From assembly GCA_028641055.1 (NCBI GenBank), contig CM054057.1, positions 576,008,610 through 576,072,609 of the forward strand: DNA of 64,000 nucleotides, given 5' to 3'. Of this stretch, positions 1 through 12,808 are shown one piece after another. Under the pieces are notes generated by a model that did not search any database, had not been told where the DNA came from, and worked only from the letters and a program-made list of their open reading frames with translations. The stretch's first letter is position 1. The number at the start of each line of letters is the position of its first letter. The DNA is from Alopecurus myosuroides. Its lineage: Eukaryota > Streptophyta > Magnoliopsida > Poales > Poaceae. Position numbers and translations under genes: made by a program.

Positions 1-2400
1 AAATCATTTTTAATAATTTTATAAAAATCACGAAAGTGCTCTCTGGTGTTTTACCAAATTGCATGCCATTTCAAAAATACTGTGAATTTGGAATCAAGGT
101 TAATTGCTTCACTTAGGAAATTTCAAGGGATTTACAATGCAATTGGCCTCACTTCATTTGGAGTTGTGAAATAGAAATGGTGCTCATTTTGCTGTTTCTG
201 GTACCTGTTGCCAAATCATTTTTCATTTTAAAAATACTCATCCAAATGTAGATCTACAAGTTGGAGGTGGTTTAGATTTAGTTTATGTACAACTGTGATT
301 TTTGGTTTGGTCAAATTCATCCTTTAGGTAGGTTTTTAGAGCCAAAAGTGATCATACACCTTTCTGTCAAAAAAATAAAAGGAAAACAAACTTGGATGGG
401 CCAGATCCACCTGTTTTGGGCCGGCCAGATCTGTTTCTCACCGCGGGCAGATCCACCCTCGGTGGCTGACCAGCGGGCCTGGAAGCCACGCAGGCAGCCA
501 CGCAGGCAGCGCAGGGCCACCAGCAGGTTCAACTCTCTACTGCGCGGGGTCAAAGGCTCGGCTGACGCGAGCATGCCGTCGTGGTGATGTCATCCGCCGG
601 CGGAATGTCTCCGGCGAGCACGCACACGGCGAATCCGGCGACCAAACTGCAAAATAAAAACATCCACTCGAAGCTCTCGTCGAGGGGAAGCTAAAAGGAG
701 GCAGTCGTTTTCCTGGGAGGCATCGGAACGCGGCCGGCGACGAGGGCACGGCGGCGGCCGGACACGTCCACGGCGCGGCGGCGATTTTGGGCGAGAGGGA
801 GAGGGAAAAAGGGTTGGGGAGACCCGTCTGCTCACCACCAATGCAATGGAGAGCTCGGAGAAGGAGGAGGAGGTCCGTGGCGGCGGCAAAGGCTCGCCGG
901 AGTCCGCCGGACCCGCAGCGAGGAGATGGATGGCGCGGCCACCTCGGGCCCTTCCGGCTCGATTCCTCCGGCAGGGAGGACCTACTCGACGAGGCGGAGA
1001 CGAAGGACAGCACGACAGCCAGCGGCGTGGTCACATTTGGCCGAATCGACTGCAGCATGGACTAGGGTTTCGGGTTGGGGACATGAACTAGAGAGAGAGG
1101 GAGGCAATGCTCTTGGGGGAGAGAGAGGGGGCAATGAGCAGACAAGGCACATGGGGGGCCTCTTTATCCCCAAGGGTTGCTTCTACTCGAATCCATTGCT
1201 AGGGCACTGCTGCTACAGAGAGCTAGAGGAAGAAGAAGGTGGGTGACTCGGATTGCATTTAGGTCCCTAGAAAATTACAACAAGGTCCCTGTGTTATCTG
1301 AAAAAGGATGTTTTCACCAAGAAACCAAAGTCAAAATTTAAATTCCTTTTGCCCAAAATTCTAATTCGTATAGATGCACAACATATGTGAAAATTGGCTC
1401 AATTGGAGAAACTTTATAATTCAAAGTTGTTCAAATTTGAATTCTTACATAAATGGACATTGAATTTATTTGTCTACTTAGGAGTTTCCAAAAATGATAA
1501 TTTTTGGCACACATTCCTTATTTGATGTGTTCCTTATGTGGTAGAAAATTCAATTCATTTTGAGTTACTTCATAGAACAAACTTGTTCAAATTTCAAAAA
1601 GGTGCTGTCAAGAAAACAGGGGTTTTTGGCAACTTAAACAATTCAAAAACTTGTGCCCTTTTGGTTTTCATCCTTATTTATGATATATATCATGTGGTAT
1701 TTATTTCGTGGCATTTGGAAAAAGTTTGTCGAACAAACTTGTTCAAAATCCCAAATGTTGCTGTGGAGAAAACTCATGTTTTCAGGGCTTTAATGGATTC
1801 AAATTTTGGTCTCCTCTTGTGTGTTTTCCTTATTTGATATAAGGAAGCAATGGTATGAATTTAAAATCATTTGAAGAAAGTTTCCAATAGTAACTTGTTT
1901 TAGTTTTCTGTTTCTGGAAATATTGGAATTTCAATTTAATAAGGCACTAGGCTTTTCTTTATCAATGCTTTGCCAAAATATTTATGTGACTAGAGATAGC
2001 AAGTCAATGCTCTCAAATAGTTTTGTTTTTACTCTTGCAAGGTTGGAAAAACATTTGATAATATTTTGGTGAAGCATTTAGGAATGCCTCTTTTTCTGAT
2101 AATCTTTTAGGGAAATTTATTTAGTGTTTCCTCTTTCTTAATTTGGGTCTTGGAATAATATTCAACAAGTATGGGATTCATAAGATAGTTTTGGAAAAAT
2201 CTTTGATCAATATTTACTTTAGAAAATATTGTCAAGGTCATTGGAACAATATGTTGAATATTTTGTTTTCAATTTCTTAGCCATGTAAGTTTATATAATT
2301 AGTTTGTTTAGTTGCACTCAAACAAATACAACCAAAGTTTAATTGTCAAGCAATTAGCAAAACAACTGTGTTATCGGTATTCCAAAATTGGGATGTGACA
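1..2400 (-). repeat. 3' LTR (partial) of a long-LTR Gypsy-type element
   Basis: This stretch matches 9510-11899 almost base for base, with roughly 2-3% differences in the parts compared by eye. It ends at 2400 in TGTGACA, so on the minus strand the LTR begins TGTCACATCCC. It lies directly next to a polypurine tract at 2401-2420, which makes it the 3' LTR of a minus-strand element. The other LTR end lies off the left edge. It contains a GC-rich island (about 440-1260) inside otherwise AT-rich sequence. Short open frames in the island are not kept in phase between the two LTR copies, so I do not call genes here. Confidence 0.88.
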
Positions 2401-2420
2401 GGTCTTCCCCCCTTAAAAAG
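2401..2420 (-). other. Polypurine tract next to the 3' LTR
   Basis: Read on the minus strand this is a purine-rich run ending AAGGGGGGAAGACC just before TGTCACATCCC. The preceding bases on that strand form a GAATCTCGGGGACGAGATTC-like string. That string is the typical last part of grass Ty3/Gypsy pol genes just upstream of the 3' LTR. The tract would prime plus-strand DNA synthesis during reverse transcription. Confidence 0.75.
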
Positions 2421-5400
2421 AATCTCGTCCCCGAGATTCGCAAGCGAGGACTAAGGGAGGGCCAACAAACACAATGTTAGTGTTGGAGTGCAGGTGCTTC
2501 CCCCATTTGACTTTTCTTGGGAGGCGGGGTACTTTCCTAAATTAGCAAATTCACTTTAGAAAGTACACCAGTACTGTGTTAGGTACACAACTTTTGTTTC
2601 CTAGTTTGACCTTGGGTCTTGGAACGATTTAGAAACCAATAAAAATTAAGGTTAGTGCAGAACTACCTCGAAACGTACCGTCAATTATTACATGAGTTCC
2701 TAGCTATATCCCACATCTTACATACCACATATGGAGTGGTGTACCACTCTCATAACAAGGTATATAAGAAGCTAGAACAAATATAGCTTGTGGGTGCAAA
2801 GGTTAGGTTGCTAAGGTAAAACAAACAGACAGAACAATACCCATGGCAGTGGTTATTACCCACCACAAGTAACTATCACTTAAAATGTTCATGATTTTAG
2901 TTGGATGTTTTTAGTTTCATTAGATACTCTTAAGCACAATTATAACACAAGTATTAAACTCATGCTAAGGTAAAACATTTAAACAAAATCCGAATAAGCA
3001 AGCAAACAACACCACAGATGAATAGACTATTTATTCACTAGGTTATTGTTTATGAGAGGTTTTGGAACCCCTCAATCATGAACAATTAGCAAACAACCAG
3101 TAGCTAAAAACCAATGAATACAATCATAAAGGTACTCTAAAACACTATATTCACACAAGATAAAACTCCTATTACCCAGGCATAAAAAAAAACAGGACTG
3201 CACAAATAACACACTAGTATGAAAAATCTACACCAGCATGCTATAAGAGATAATCATATCCTATAACCATAGAACATGCAACTAAATAATTCATGGCATG
3301 ATAACAGAAGTAATAACTTCCTAATCATGCTATATCAACACATATACCCATAAAATAAAAAGAGGGTAATACTAGAGCAAAAATCACCATTTTCTAGTGG
3401 TGAAACTAGTTTCACTCTAGAGAAGCAAACAATTGCTATCATGATGTTTAAACTTAAACAAGCAAGTCACGAACATAAATGTACCTAATAACAGTACACA
3501 AAACTTACTCATGTTAGTAAGCACAAACATCAAAACAATCCCATGATACAACTATTAAACATGCATAAATTAGTTCTAGCAATTTATGTTTTTCTTAAAC
3601 AATTACAAGCAAACTAGCAAGGTATAACTCATACAACCAGTAGCTATGCAATTAATGAAAATTTATCAAAACCTTTTCAAAAATCCATATACTCAATTTA
3701 AAATCATTCACAAACAATCTACCAATCAAGAGGAATTTATTTTATTTGCGAACAATTTAATTTTAGCACACGATAGTGAAACATTTCTTAACATGATACC
3801 CCTAAGGAATATTATGCTAACAAAAGGATCACACCTAAACATATTAGTATTTATTAATAAGAAATAAACTTCTCACTTGCATAGGTGAAAAGAAACAATT
3901 TATATTTTCCATGGTGGAAAATAGAAATCAATCACATAGTGAAACATGCTATTTACACACATGTGTATGGTTGGGGATTTTCATCCTCAAGCCAAAATGC
4001 AATGGGACCAGTGGGATATGGCCCACTAATACCAAGTAAAAATAGGTACTAAGCCTCTGGTTACTCATGAAAAAAAAACTTTGCATACAAGATAAAAATA
4101 TAAGGCTATTTAATCTAGTGAAACAATACTAGTGCATATTGATTGCAATGCTTACACATGCTTTACTATTAAGAGACATGCAAGCTAATATAGGTACAAT
4201 CATCAAAATAACAGTACCTAAATGGTACTGGACTCAAAGAAACATAGCACAAAATTTATCAAGAAAGTATACACAGATCTAGCTCTCACAATACTTCCAA
4301 TTAATAAACTAGAAGGTAACAAATGCTATTTCATTTTTATTCGAGTTTCCAATCATGCACACACTTTCTAAGGTAGATTTATTGTAAGAAAACAACATAA
4401 TAACAAGTCCTAACAACTCCATATAAGTTAGGAAGCAAGATTGAATAAAACACAAATTTATTTCAATCATGAGCACACAAAGAAACAATATCAGGAAAAC
4501 TGCTGTTTTCTAGATCTATCATAACCATTCCATCGTTCACTTAATTTCTAAACCCCGAATCTCATAGTAACTACAAAGTCTATTAAGATTTGATTTCCAA
4601 AGTAGATACACCCGATTTCCTATTGAGTAGCAATCGAATAGGTCATCATCTTATTTTCTCGTGACTTCTCCTTTTTACCGACTAGATTAAAAGGTGTCTT
4701 AAGTCACTTAATTCCTTGGTTTAGAAAGGGTTGTTAGTAGTTTGCATGCTTTGGTTAGGTGTCAACCTAAGATTAGACAAAGCATGTTAGTCTTGTTAGC
4801 TTTCTAATTAATCATGTTTGTCCGACAAGATACGACTAGCGTCATACGTCGAATATTGAATTGTGCTCTTTTGATTGGCTTTTTAGGGGGTTGCGCATCA
4901 TGGCATGTGAAGACTTCCTTTGCACCTTTCTCCAGAGGAGGGAGGTATATAACTTTTAAAATGCAAAAACGAGTCGTTTGCAAACAGACAAAACACAGAG
5001 GTTTTGGTCAATATTGGTTGGTTTTCTTCACGCCTTTTCTTCTTTGAGGGTTGTCGTTGTTGGAGCTTTATCTGTTGGAGTGCATCACTGGTAGCAACGC
5101 TAGCAGTTCGTGTGGCTTGATGGTCCTCTATTATTAGGCCCAATGGTGCTTTCATTGATGGTGGGGGAGATGGTGGTGGTTTACGACGGGTCGCATTATG
5201 AAGCGAAAACCAGTATAAGTCTAAGCAACAAATTCTTGTTTTTGAATACTATACAAACATTTTTGCTTGCAAAAACGTAACAAGAGGCGATTCAAAAACA
5301 AGAGCGGGGCAAGCACAAATCTGCAAATTTTGAGCACCCCACAAACATATAGAAGCCTAGATGAACCAGAATCTACATCACACAATAGCACAAAGTCCTA

Positions 5401-5953
5401 CGGACACACATAAGCAAGCCAATAACACACAAGCAAGGCTCCATTGGAGCTACGTCGGGGGATGATCCAAAATCCTAGAAGTGGCTGAAGAACTATATCT
5501 ACTTCTGACCATCATCACTATAGAGTTAGGCAATTATTTTGGTCTTCTCGGGACATCGGCAAGTATAAAAGTTTTTGTATGGAAACAAGATAATAGAGGT
5601 AAAGTTTTGATAAAACTTTATGCAACAATCTGTTTTTGAAACTCCAACTATTTTCTGAACAGAAAACTTCAAAGACGAGAGATGTTTCAAAAACAGAGCG
5701 GAGCAGTTGCAAACAAGTAAGAAATAAACTCTTAACCGAGAGAGATACTAACTCTGTAAGGCCCGCCCTTCGAACCACTGTTCAAGGACGCCCTTGATAT
5801 GCATTTAGAATCTTTTTAAAAGATAATAAGGAGGGAAAATATACTAAAATTCCCTTAGATAAAAATAATTTAGATAGCAAATAGGTTTTTACTCCAAAAT
5901 ACTTTTCTTTCCTATCTGACGTCCATGCTAACTAAGGTCTCCTAAGGTCAGGA
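2401..5953 (-). mobile_element. Non-coding internal domain of the long-LTR element (LARD-like)
   Basis: This is about 3.55 kb of AT-rich sequence between the polypurine tract and the primer-binding site. It contains no gag, protease, reverse transcriptase or integrase reading frame; the longest frames are under 90 codons and resemble nothing. Very long LTRs around a roughly 3.5-kb non-coding interior match the plan described for LARDs (large retrotransposon derivatives) of Triticeae, such as Sukkula. Such an element would need proteins from a coding relative to move. Some blocks (near 2735-2780, 3960-4070 and 4190-4250) resemble blocks of the LTR itself. Family name uncertain. Confidence 0.7.
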
Positions 5954-5967
5954 TGGCTCTGATACCA
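5954..5967 (-). other. Primer-binding site (initiator tRNA-Met)
   Basis: The minus strand reads TGGTATCAGAGCCA, the classic plant retrotransposon primer-binding site complementary to the 3' end of initiator tRNA-Met. It sits four bases inside the LTR edge at 5972. It fixes the element's orientation as minus and marks the end of the 5' LTR. Confidence 0.85.
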
Positions 5968-5971
5968 ACTC

Positions 5972-8900
5972 TGTAAGGACCCGAGACCGGCAGTCTGAAA
6001 CCCTCCGTATGCATACATTCACGATCCCAGAAAGATCAGTCGTGAACAACATACAAAGTTGGCACACAGAAATACATCATCCATTACACGAATACATAAA
6101 GGTATTACAAAAAGATCACATGATCAAGTTTAACGCAACTGCCACATAGGGCAGGCAACTTATCAAACACAGCGGAAGACAAAATAAAACACAACGTAGT
6201 TGAGCCCAAGTCACGCCTTAACCTACAGGCTGCTGACCCGGAGACGATCCTAGTTCGCAAAGCCGTCAACTCCGTACTTCTCTTCATAGATCTCCTTCGG
6301 AGGCTCCTTCTCAAAGTCTGGCAAGTAGATACCAGGGGCGAAACCATAATGAGTACATTTGAATGTACTCAGCAAGACATCCATCATATCACTTACCAAC
6401 ATGCAAGTATGCTTATATGGTGGAATAGGTAGGCTATAAATAGGGTTCACTACCAATGGTGTTCATATATGATGACACCACAGTTGCAGTCAAGTTTATC
6501 TGTATCTTCGTTGAAGAAGATACTTCATAAGAAAATAAAATAATATAGTTTTATTTCTCTTGTAGATATCACATATACAAGGGGTTTTAAAACCTTGTAA
6601 AGAATATTTTCTCTTTGCAAAACTTCTTGGAATCAGTTTCCAGAATTCTTGCTTAGAGTAGAAAATGTTTTCTTTGCAAAACATTTTGTTTTGTATAAAG
6701 ACATCTGGCTTTTCATCATCGACGATACCTCCACGGTATAAGTTTCCATTCCTTTCCGAACTTCACAAGTTCAACACTTCCTTTCCAAAATTCCTTTTCA
6801 AAAACTCCTTTTTGAAAACATTGACACAATGCTAGCTACATGGCCATTCAACTGTCCATATCCGAGGACGCGGCTATTAGTTTTACTGCAGAGGTGTACT
6901 CATCCACCAGATCCAGTACACCTCCCGTGAACAATCACGGACTGTAACAACAGTATGTAAACATCAGGTATCTGATCATAAACCATCCACTATGTTCAAG
7001 CTAGAATGCCTATCTCTCAGTTGAGTTTCACCACACCCCCCGGCACCGAGCTAATCCCCGCCAAGCCAGGATGCCTCAACTGATGCGACCGGAGGGAAAA
7101 TTAATCCCACACTTTATATGTCTCCACGACATTCGGTTCGAGGGTACGACGTCCCTTATAGCGATTGAGATAGCACACACTAATAAGAACAAACTTCAAG
7201 TTAAGCCCCGTGCCCATGTTGGGGTAGGGTGGCAGTACGGTAAAAGGTTGTCCGGCGAAGACTAGGTTATGTGTCTTTTTGAAAACACCACTTTCTCAAA
7301 AATGACCACTTCCACATTCCTCCGGAGAACAAGGATCCGCCTTTCTCCGGGTTTTTCTGTAAAGCCTTTGTTTTGTAGAATCACAATTTTAGGGTGTCCA
7401 CTTAGGGACTAGTATAATTAATGGTAATAGATACCATATGGTGGCTTATGGGCTTGGTATTACCAAGTTTAACTACTGGCATGATAGTAACCTATAATAT
7501 AGTATAGTAGTAATTTCCACCTCAAAATAGTTTTGATAATCAAGTTTTTGTAAAACTTCAGAGGTAAAACATGCATGATAGATAATGATAAGTATTGTAT
7601 CAGCAAGCATCAGGATGGCTTGCCTGGTATCTCCTTGTGTCCCTGGTTTGGAGTGACTGGAACTTGAAACATAGCTTCCCGACACTTCCTTTCTCTTTGT
7701 TTTCTAACGTCGTAAAAAGAATAAAGGACACACATTCAGAACCAATCAAGGCAAGCAACCATACATAAACAATACATACATCAAGGAAATCTACTAATAA
7801 GCAATCACACAATTTTAATGGAGGCAAACAATCAAACCAACACACTTGACAGAAATGCCATTTAATAAGGCAACTCAAGGTTGGAGGAACACATCTCACA
7901 ACCTTAATATCATGGATTCAGTGGGTGCCACTCTCATACCAAGATATTAATAAGCCCAAAATACACTTAGTTTCACAAGGGTGAGACTAAGAGTATATAA
8001 AATGCACAAAAATAATTATGGCAATGGGTCTATCAGCCACACCACAAAAAGAATAAGGTAGCTACTCTGCTAAGCCTAAATTCACAACAAGAATAAATGA
8101 GACACATGATTTGAAAAAAGTTACTTTTACAAATAAGTGAGCCTACTCAAGTGTAACAAGGTAATAGACTCATCACAAAACACACAATTTCTCATAGTGA
8201 GAACAATAGAAACAATGGCTAAAAAGGAGGAATCCTATAGACATGTTTCTACTAAAAGTTTGCTATGCAAGCATGCATAATAAGTAAAGTGCTAAAATGC
8301 AAACAAGGAACCATGTTATCATAATGGGAATGAAAACATGTCCTCATGCAAGGATACACAATTATCTACCAAACACAAATTGGCAGGAAAAATAATTTAA
8401 CATAACAACTGCTAAGGAAACTAGTACTACTTAAACATGAAGAATCAATGGATGCATTTCAATCAAGTAATTGAAATACAACCAGAGGGTCCATGTCATA
8501 AAAACAGTAGTGAAAAACACCTATACTTGCTATAACAAAAATATCCCATTTAGCAAAACAATGCATCAATTTGCAGGGCAACTCCTACATACTAGTAGTA
8601 ATAATGTTTCCCAAAGCAAAAATACTAGGCACTCATTAGTTATGAAACTATATAAAAGAAATGCATCTAGTGTGGGGGAAATAATGTTTCCACCAAAAAT
8701 GCAATGAAACCAGGGGGTGTTCCACTAGCATAACAAAGCATTAAGAGGTCACAAGGCCTCTGGTCACACTTGCTAAAAATTAACAAAAACCTAAACTAGC
8801 ATCTAGTGCAATAACCATATTAGTAAAAAATAAAAGGATGCTAAAATAAGCAAGGTAATGCTACTCATGCTATTGTTTTCACACAAGTGAAAAATCTAGG

Positions 8901-11899
8901 GGTCAAGTACTCATAAAAACATAACCAAAATGCTACTGGTCCTATGAATACAACCCAAAAATATGTGGCTACTCAACCACAAATGATTATGTCAAAAATT
9001 CCACACATGAGGGAATTTTTCCATAACATTCTCATAGTAATGACTAAATTACTCATGCTTCTCTACCAACTCAAATGCAAGCTAGCAGAGGTGATACTAA
9101 CAAAATATAAGTATCAACATGGTGCTGTATCTAATATCTCAACACAACAATCCAATTGCTTGCACACAAATTAATCAATCAAAAATACTATGCAAGTATA
9201 AATTAGAGATAAAACATATGCTACTAACAAAAATTCATATTTCTTCTCAACTCAAGTCCACACATTCTAAAATGCTAAAATAGTTAAGTAACACTTAGAA
9301 AACAAGTTCACACAACTTTTACATGCTAGAAAACAATATTGCAACACAAAAATATAATCACTCAATTAATTAGCTAAAATGCCAAAATGGCAGAAATATG
9401 CAAAACAAAGATCTGTCCACAAAATTTTCTAGGATGCTCTAAAAATTAAACCCTTCTAGGTTTGGATAGCCCTGAACATATACAAGACCATACAGTTGAG
9501 TTTGCATCAAAAATCAGTTTTAATAATTTTATAAAAATCACCAAAGTGCTCTCTGGTGTTTTACCAAATTGCATGCCATTTCCAAAATACTATGAATTTG
9601 GAATCAAGGTTAATTGCTTCACTTAGAAAATTTCAAGGGCTTTACAATGCAATTGGCCTCACTTCATTTGGAGTTGTGAAATAAAAATGGTGCTCATTTT
9701 GCTGTTTCTGGTACCTGTTGCCAAATCATTTTTTATTTCAAAAATACTCATCCAAATGTAGATCTACAAGTTGGAGGTGGTTTAGATTTAGTTTATGTAA
9801 AACTGTGATTTTTGGTTTGGTCAAATTCATCCTTTAGGTAGGTTTTTAGAGCCAAAAGTGATCATACACCTTTCTGTCAAAAAAATAAAAGGAAAACAAA
9901 CTTGGATGGGTCAGATCCACCTGTTTTGGGCCGGCCAGATCTGTTTCTCACCGCGGGCAGATCCACCCTCTGTGGCTGACCAGCGGGCCTGGAAGCCACG
10001 CAGGCAGCCACGCAGGCAGCGCAGGGCCACCAGCAGGTTCAACTCTCTACTGCGCGGGGTCAAAGGCTCGGCTGACGCGAGCATGCCGTCGTGGTGATGT
10101 CATCCGCCGGCGGAATGTCTCCGGCGAGCACGCACACGGCGAATCCGGCGACCAAACTGCAAAATAAAAACATCCACTCGAAGCTCTCGTCGAGGGGAAG
10201 CTAAAGGAGGCAGCGTCGTTTCCTGGGAGGAATCGGAACGCGGCCGGCGACGAGGGCACGGCGGCGGCCGGACACGTCCACGGCGCGGCGGCGATTTTGG
10301 GCGAGAGGGAGAGGGAAAAGGGTTGGGGAGACGCGGCTGCTCACCACCAACGCAATGGAGAGCTCGGAGAAGGAGGAGGAGGTCCGTGGCGGCGGCAAAG
10401 GCTCGCCGGAGTCCGCCGGACCCGCAGCGAGGAGATGGATGGCGCGGCCACCTCGGGCCCTTCCGGCTCGATTCTTCCGGCAGGGAGGACCTACTCGACG
10501 AGGAGGAGACGAAGGACAGCACGGCAGCCGGCGGCGTGGTCACATTTGGCCGAATCGACTGCGGCATGGACTAGGGTTTCGGGTTGGGGACATGAACTAG
10601 AGAGAGAGGGAGGCAATGCTCTTGGGGGAGAGAGAGGGGGCAATGAGCAGACAAGGCACATGGGGGGCCTCTCCCCAAGGGTTGCTTCTACTCGAATCCA
10701 TTGCTAGGGCACTGCTGCTACAGAGAGCTAGAGGAAGAAGAAGGTGGGTGACTCGGATTGCATTTAGGTCCCTAGAAAATTACAACAAGGTCCCTGTGTT
10801 CTCTGAAAAAGGATGTTTTCACCAAGAAACCAAAGTCAAAATTTAGATTCCTTTTGCCCAAAATTCTAATTAGTATAGATGCACAACATATATGAAAATT
10901 GGCTCAATTGGAGAAACTTTATAATTCAAAGTTGTTCAAATTTGAATTCTTACATAAATGGACATTGAATTTATTTGTCTAATTAGGAGTTTCCAAAAAT
11001 TATAATTTTTGGCACACATTCCTTATTAGATGTGTTCCGTATGTGGTAGAAAATTCAAGTCATTTTGAGTTACTTCATAGAACAAACTTGTTCAAATTTC
11101 AAAAAGGTGCTGTCAAAAAAACAGGGGTTTTTGGCAACTTAAACAATTCAAAAACTTGTGCCCTTTTGGTTTTCATCCTTATTTATGATATAGATCATGT
11201 GGTATTTATTTCATGGCATTTCGAAAAAGTTTGTGGAACAAACTTGTTCAAAATCCCAAATGTTGCTGTGGAGAAAACTCATGTTTTCAGGGCTTTAATG
11301 GAATCAAATTTTGGTCTCCTCTTGTGTGTGTTCCTTATTTGATATAAGGAAGCAATGGTATGAATTTAAAATCATTTGAAGAAAGTTTCCAATAGTAACT
11401 TGTTTTAGTTTTCTGTTTCTGGAAATATTGGAATTTCAATTTAATAAGGGGCTAGGATTTTCTTTATCAATGCTTTGCCAAAATATTTATGTGACTAGAG
11501 ATAGCAAGTCAATGCTCTCAAATACTTTTGTTTTTACTCTTGCAAGGTTGGAAAAACATTTGATAATATTTTGGTGAAGCATTTAGGAATGCCTCTTTTT
11601 CTGATAATCTTTTAGGGAAATTTATTTAGTGTTTCCTCTTCTTTTTCTTGGAATAATATTCAACAAGTATGGGATTCATAAGATAGTTTTGGAAAACTCT
11701 TTGATCAATATTTACTTTAGAAAATATTGTCAAGGTCATTGGAACAATATGTTGAATATTTTGTTTTCAATTTCTTAGCCATGTAAGTTTATATAATTAG
11801 TTTGTTTAGTTGCACTCAAACAAATACAACCAAAGTTTAATTGTCAAGCAATTAGCAAAACAACTGTGTTATCAGGTATTCCAAAATTGGGATGTGACA
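5972..11899 (-). repeat. 5' LTR of the long-LTR element, about 5.9 kb
   Basis: On the minus strand it starts TGTCACATCCC at 11899 and ends CCTTACA at 5972, next to the primer-binding site. The part from about 9510 to 11899 is the visible match to 1-2400; the rest has its partner outside the window. At 5.9 kb it is unusually long for a plant LTR, and I see no obvious nested insertion in it. The GC-rich island recurs at about 9930-10750. In this copy a TTTAT string present in the other LTR (1161-1165) is missing at about 10670. By-eye divergence of 2-3% suggests insertion within roughly the last one or two million years, if usual grass rates hold. Confidence 0.78.
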
Positions 11900-12009
11900 G
11901 TTTATTCTCCAAAAATTATGAAACATGCAAGATAAGATAAAATAACATAAGGGATGCATCATAACATGAAATATATCGATGACTAACAGAAAATTATGAT
12001 ATAAAATAG
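11900..12009. repeat. Fragment of a related LTR (left of a nested Copia LTR)
   Basis: AT-rich sequence immediately outside the 5' LTR. GTTTA at 11900-11904 would be the expected 5-bp target duplication, but its partner lies outside the window. The stretch appears to belong to the same host repeat as 12809-15545, split by the Copia LTR at 12010-12808. No gene seen. Confidence 0.4.
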
Positions 12010-12808
12010 TGTTGCCAAATGGACGTATCAGCGCGTATGAAGACTACCGGAGCCTCTGGTGCTGCATGGGAGGGGGCAACGGTCTGAATGGGGAAGGGTT
12101 ATTTAAAGCCCTTCCCCTACCTCATAAATGCTAAGCTTTGCCAACTCTCTCGCCTAGCCATTAATGAAAGCTTCAACCTCCTAGATCTCCCTCTCCATCC
12201 TCCCAATCACTCTGTAACTCTGTGAAGAGCTAGAGGAGACCTAGATCCGTGATTCCACCAGAGGAATTGCAAATCCATCCACCAAATCCTAATAGATCTA
12301 GAATCCTACTTGAGGCCTAGAAACCTTAGTAGATCTTGTGCTGTAGCTTCCACCTTGTTGCAAAGAAACTTCGGATTAGTTGAGAGCCTCCAGTCATCTT
12401 GTGGAGTGTCCTCAACCTCGTGTAAAGGTTTGGTCAACGCTTTCAAGTCGACCTCATAGTGGAAACGAGAATTTCCCTCACCGGAGAAGCTCAAGGAGAA
12501 TAAGGTGTGCACAACCGTGCTATTGAGGAGCGCCTAGGTGGCTCCCCACCTCTCCAATGTAGACGTACTTCTCTTGAGAAGGAACTACGGGAAACATATC
12601 CTTGTCTCCTTGTTTACACTTGTGGTTTATCTTGCTACCTTTCGTTTTACTTCCGTTATGTATATTATCTTGTATCACATAGGTTGCTCACCTAGTTGCA
12701 CATCTAAAGAACCTCGTTTTATCTTATTTAGCCATAACTAAAAGAAAAATAATAAAAAATTGGTAGTCAACCTATTCGCCCCCTCTAGTTGACCATAGTG
12801 CACTTTCA
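12010..12808 (+). repeat. Copia-type LTR, solo or truncated
   Basis: An approximately 800-bp block starting TGTTGCC and ending CTTTCA. It contains a TATTTAAAG promoter-like string at about 12099 and an end segment with the CCTATTCGCCCCCTCTAG motif. That motif is shared, as CCTATTCACCCCCTCTAG, by the minus-oriented Copia LTR at 19558-20915. No internal Copia sequence follows on either side, so it is a solo or truncated LTR. No target duplication was found, which leaves the exact ends uncertain. Confidence 0.6.

Noticed and set aside
537..1058. Long open frames in the GC-rich LTR island (also 10100-10567)
   Set aside because: The frames differ between the two LTR copies because of small indels, the products are low-complexity Arg/Pro/Ser, and long frames are expected in GC-rich sequence.
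5750..5775. A second CTCTGTAAGG string that resembles the LTR edge at 5970
   Set aside because: It is not followed by LTR-like sequence and has no primer-binding site beside it, so it is not a boundary.
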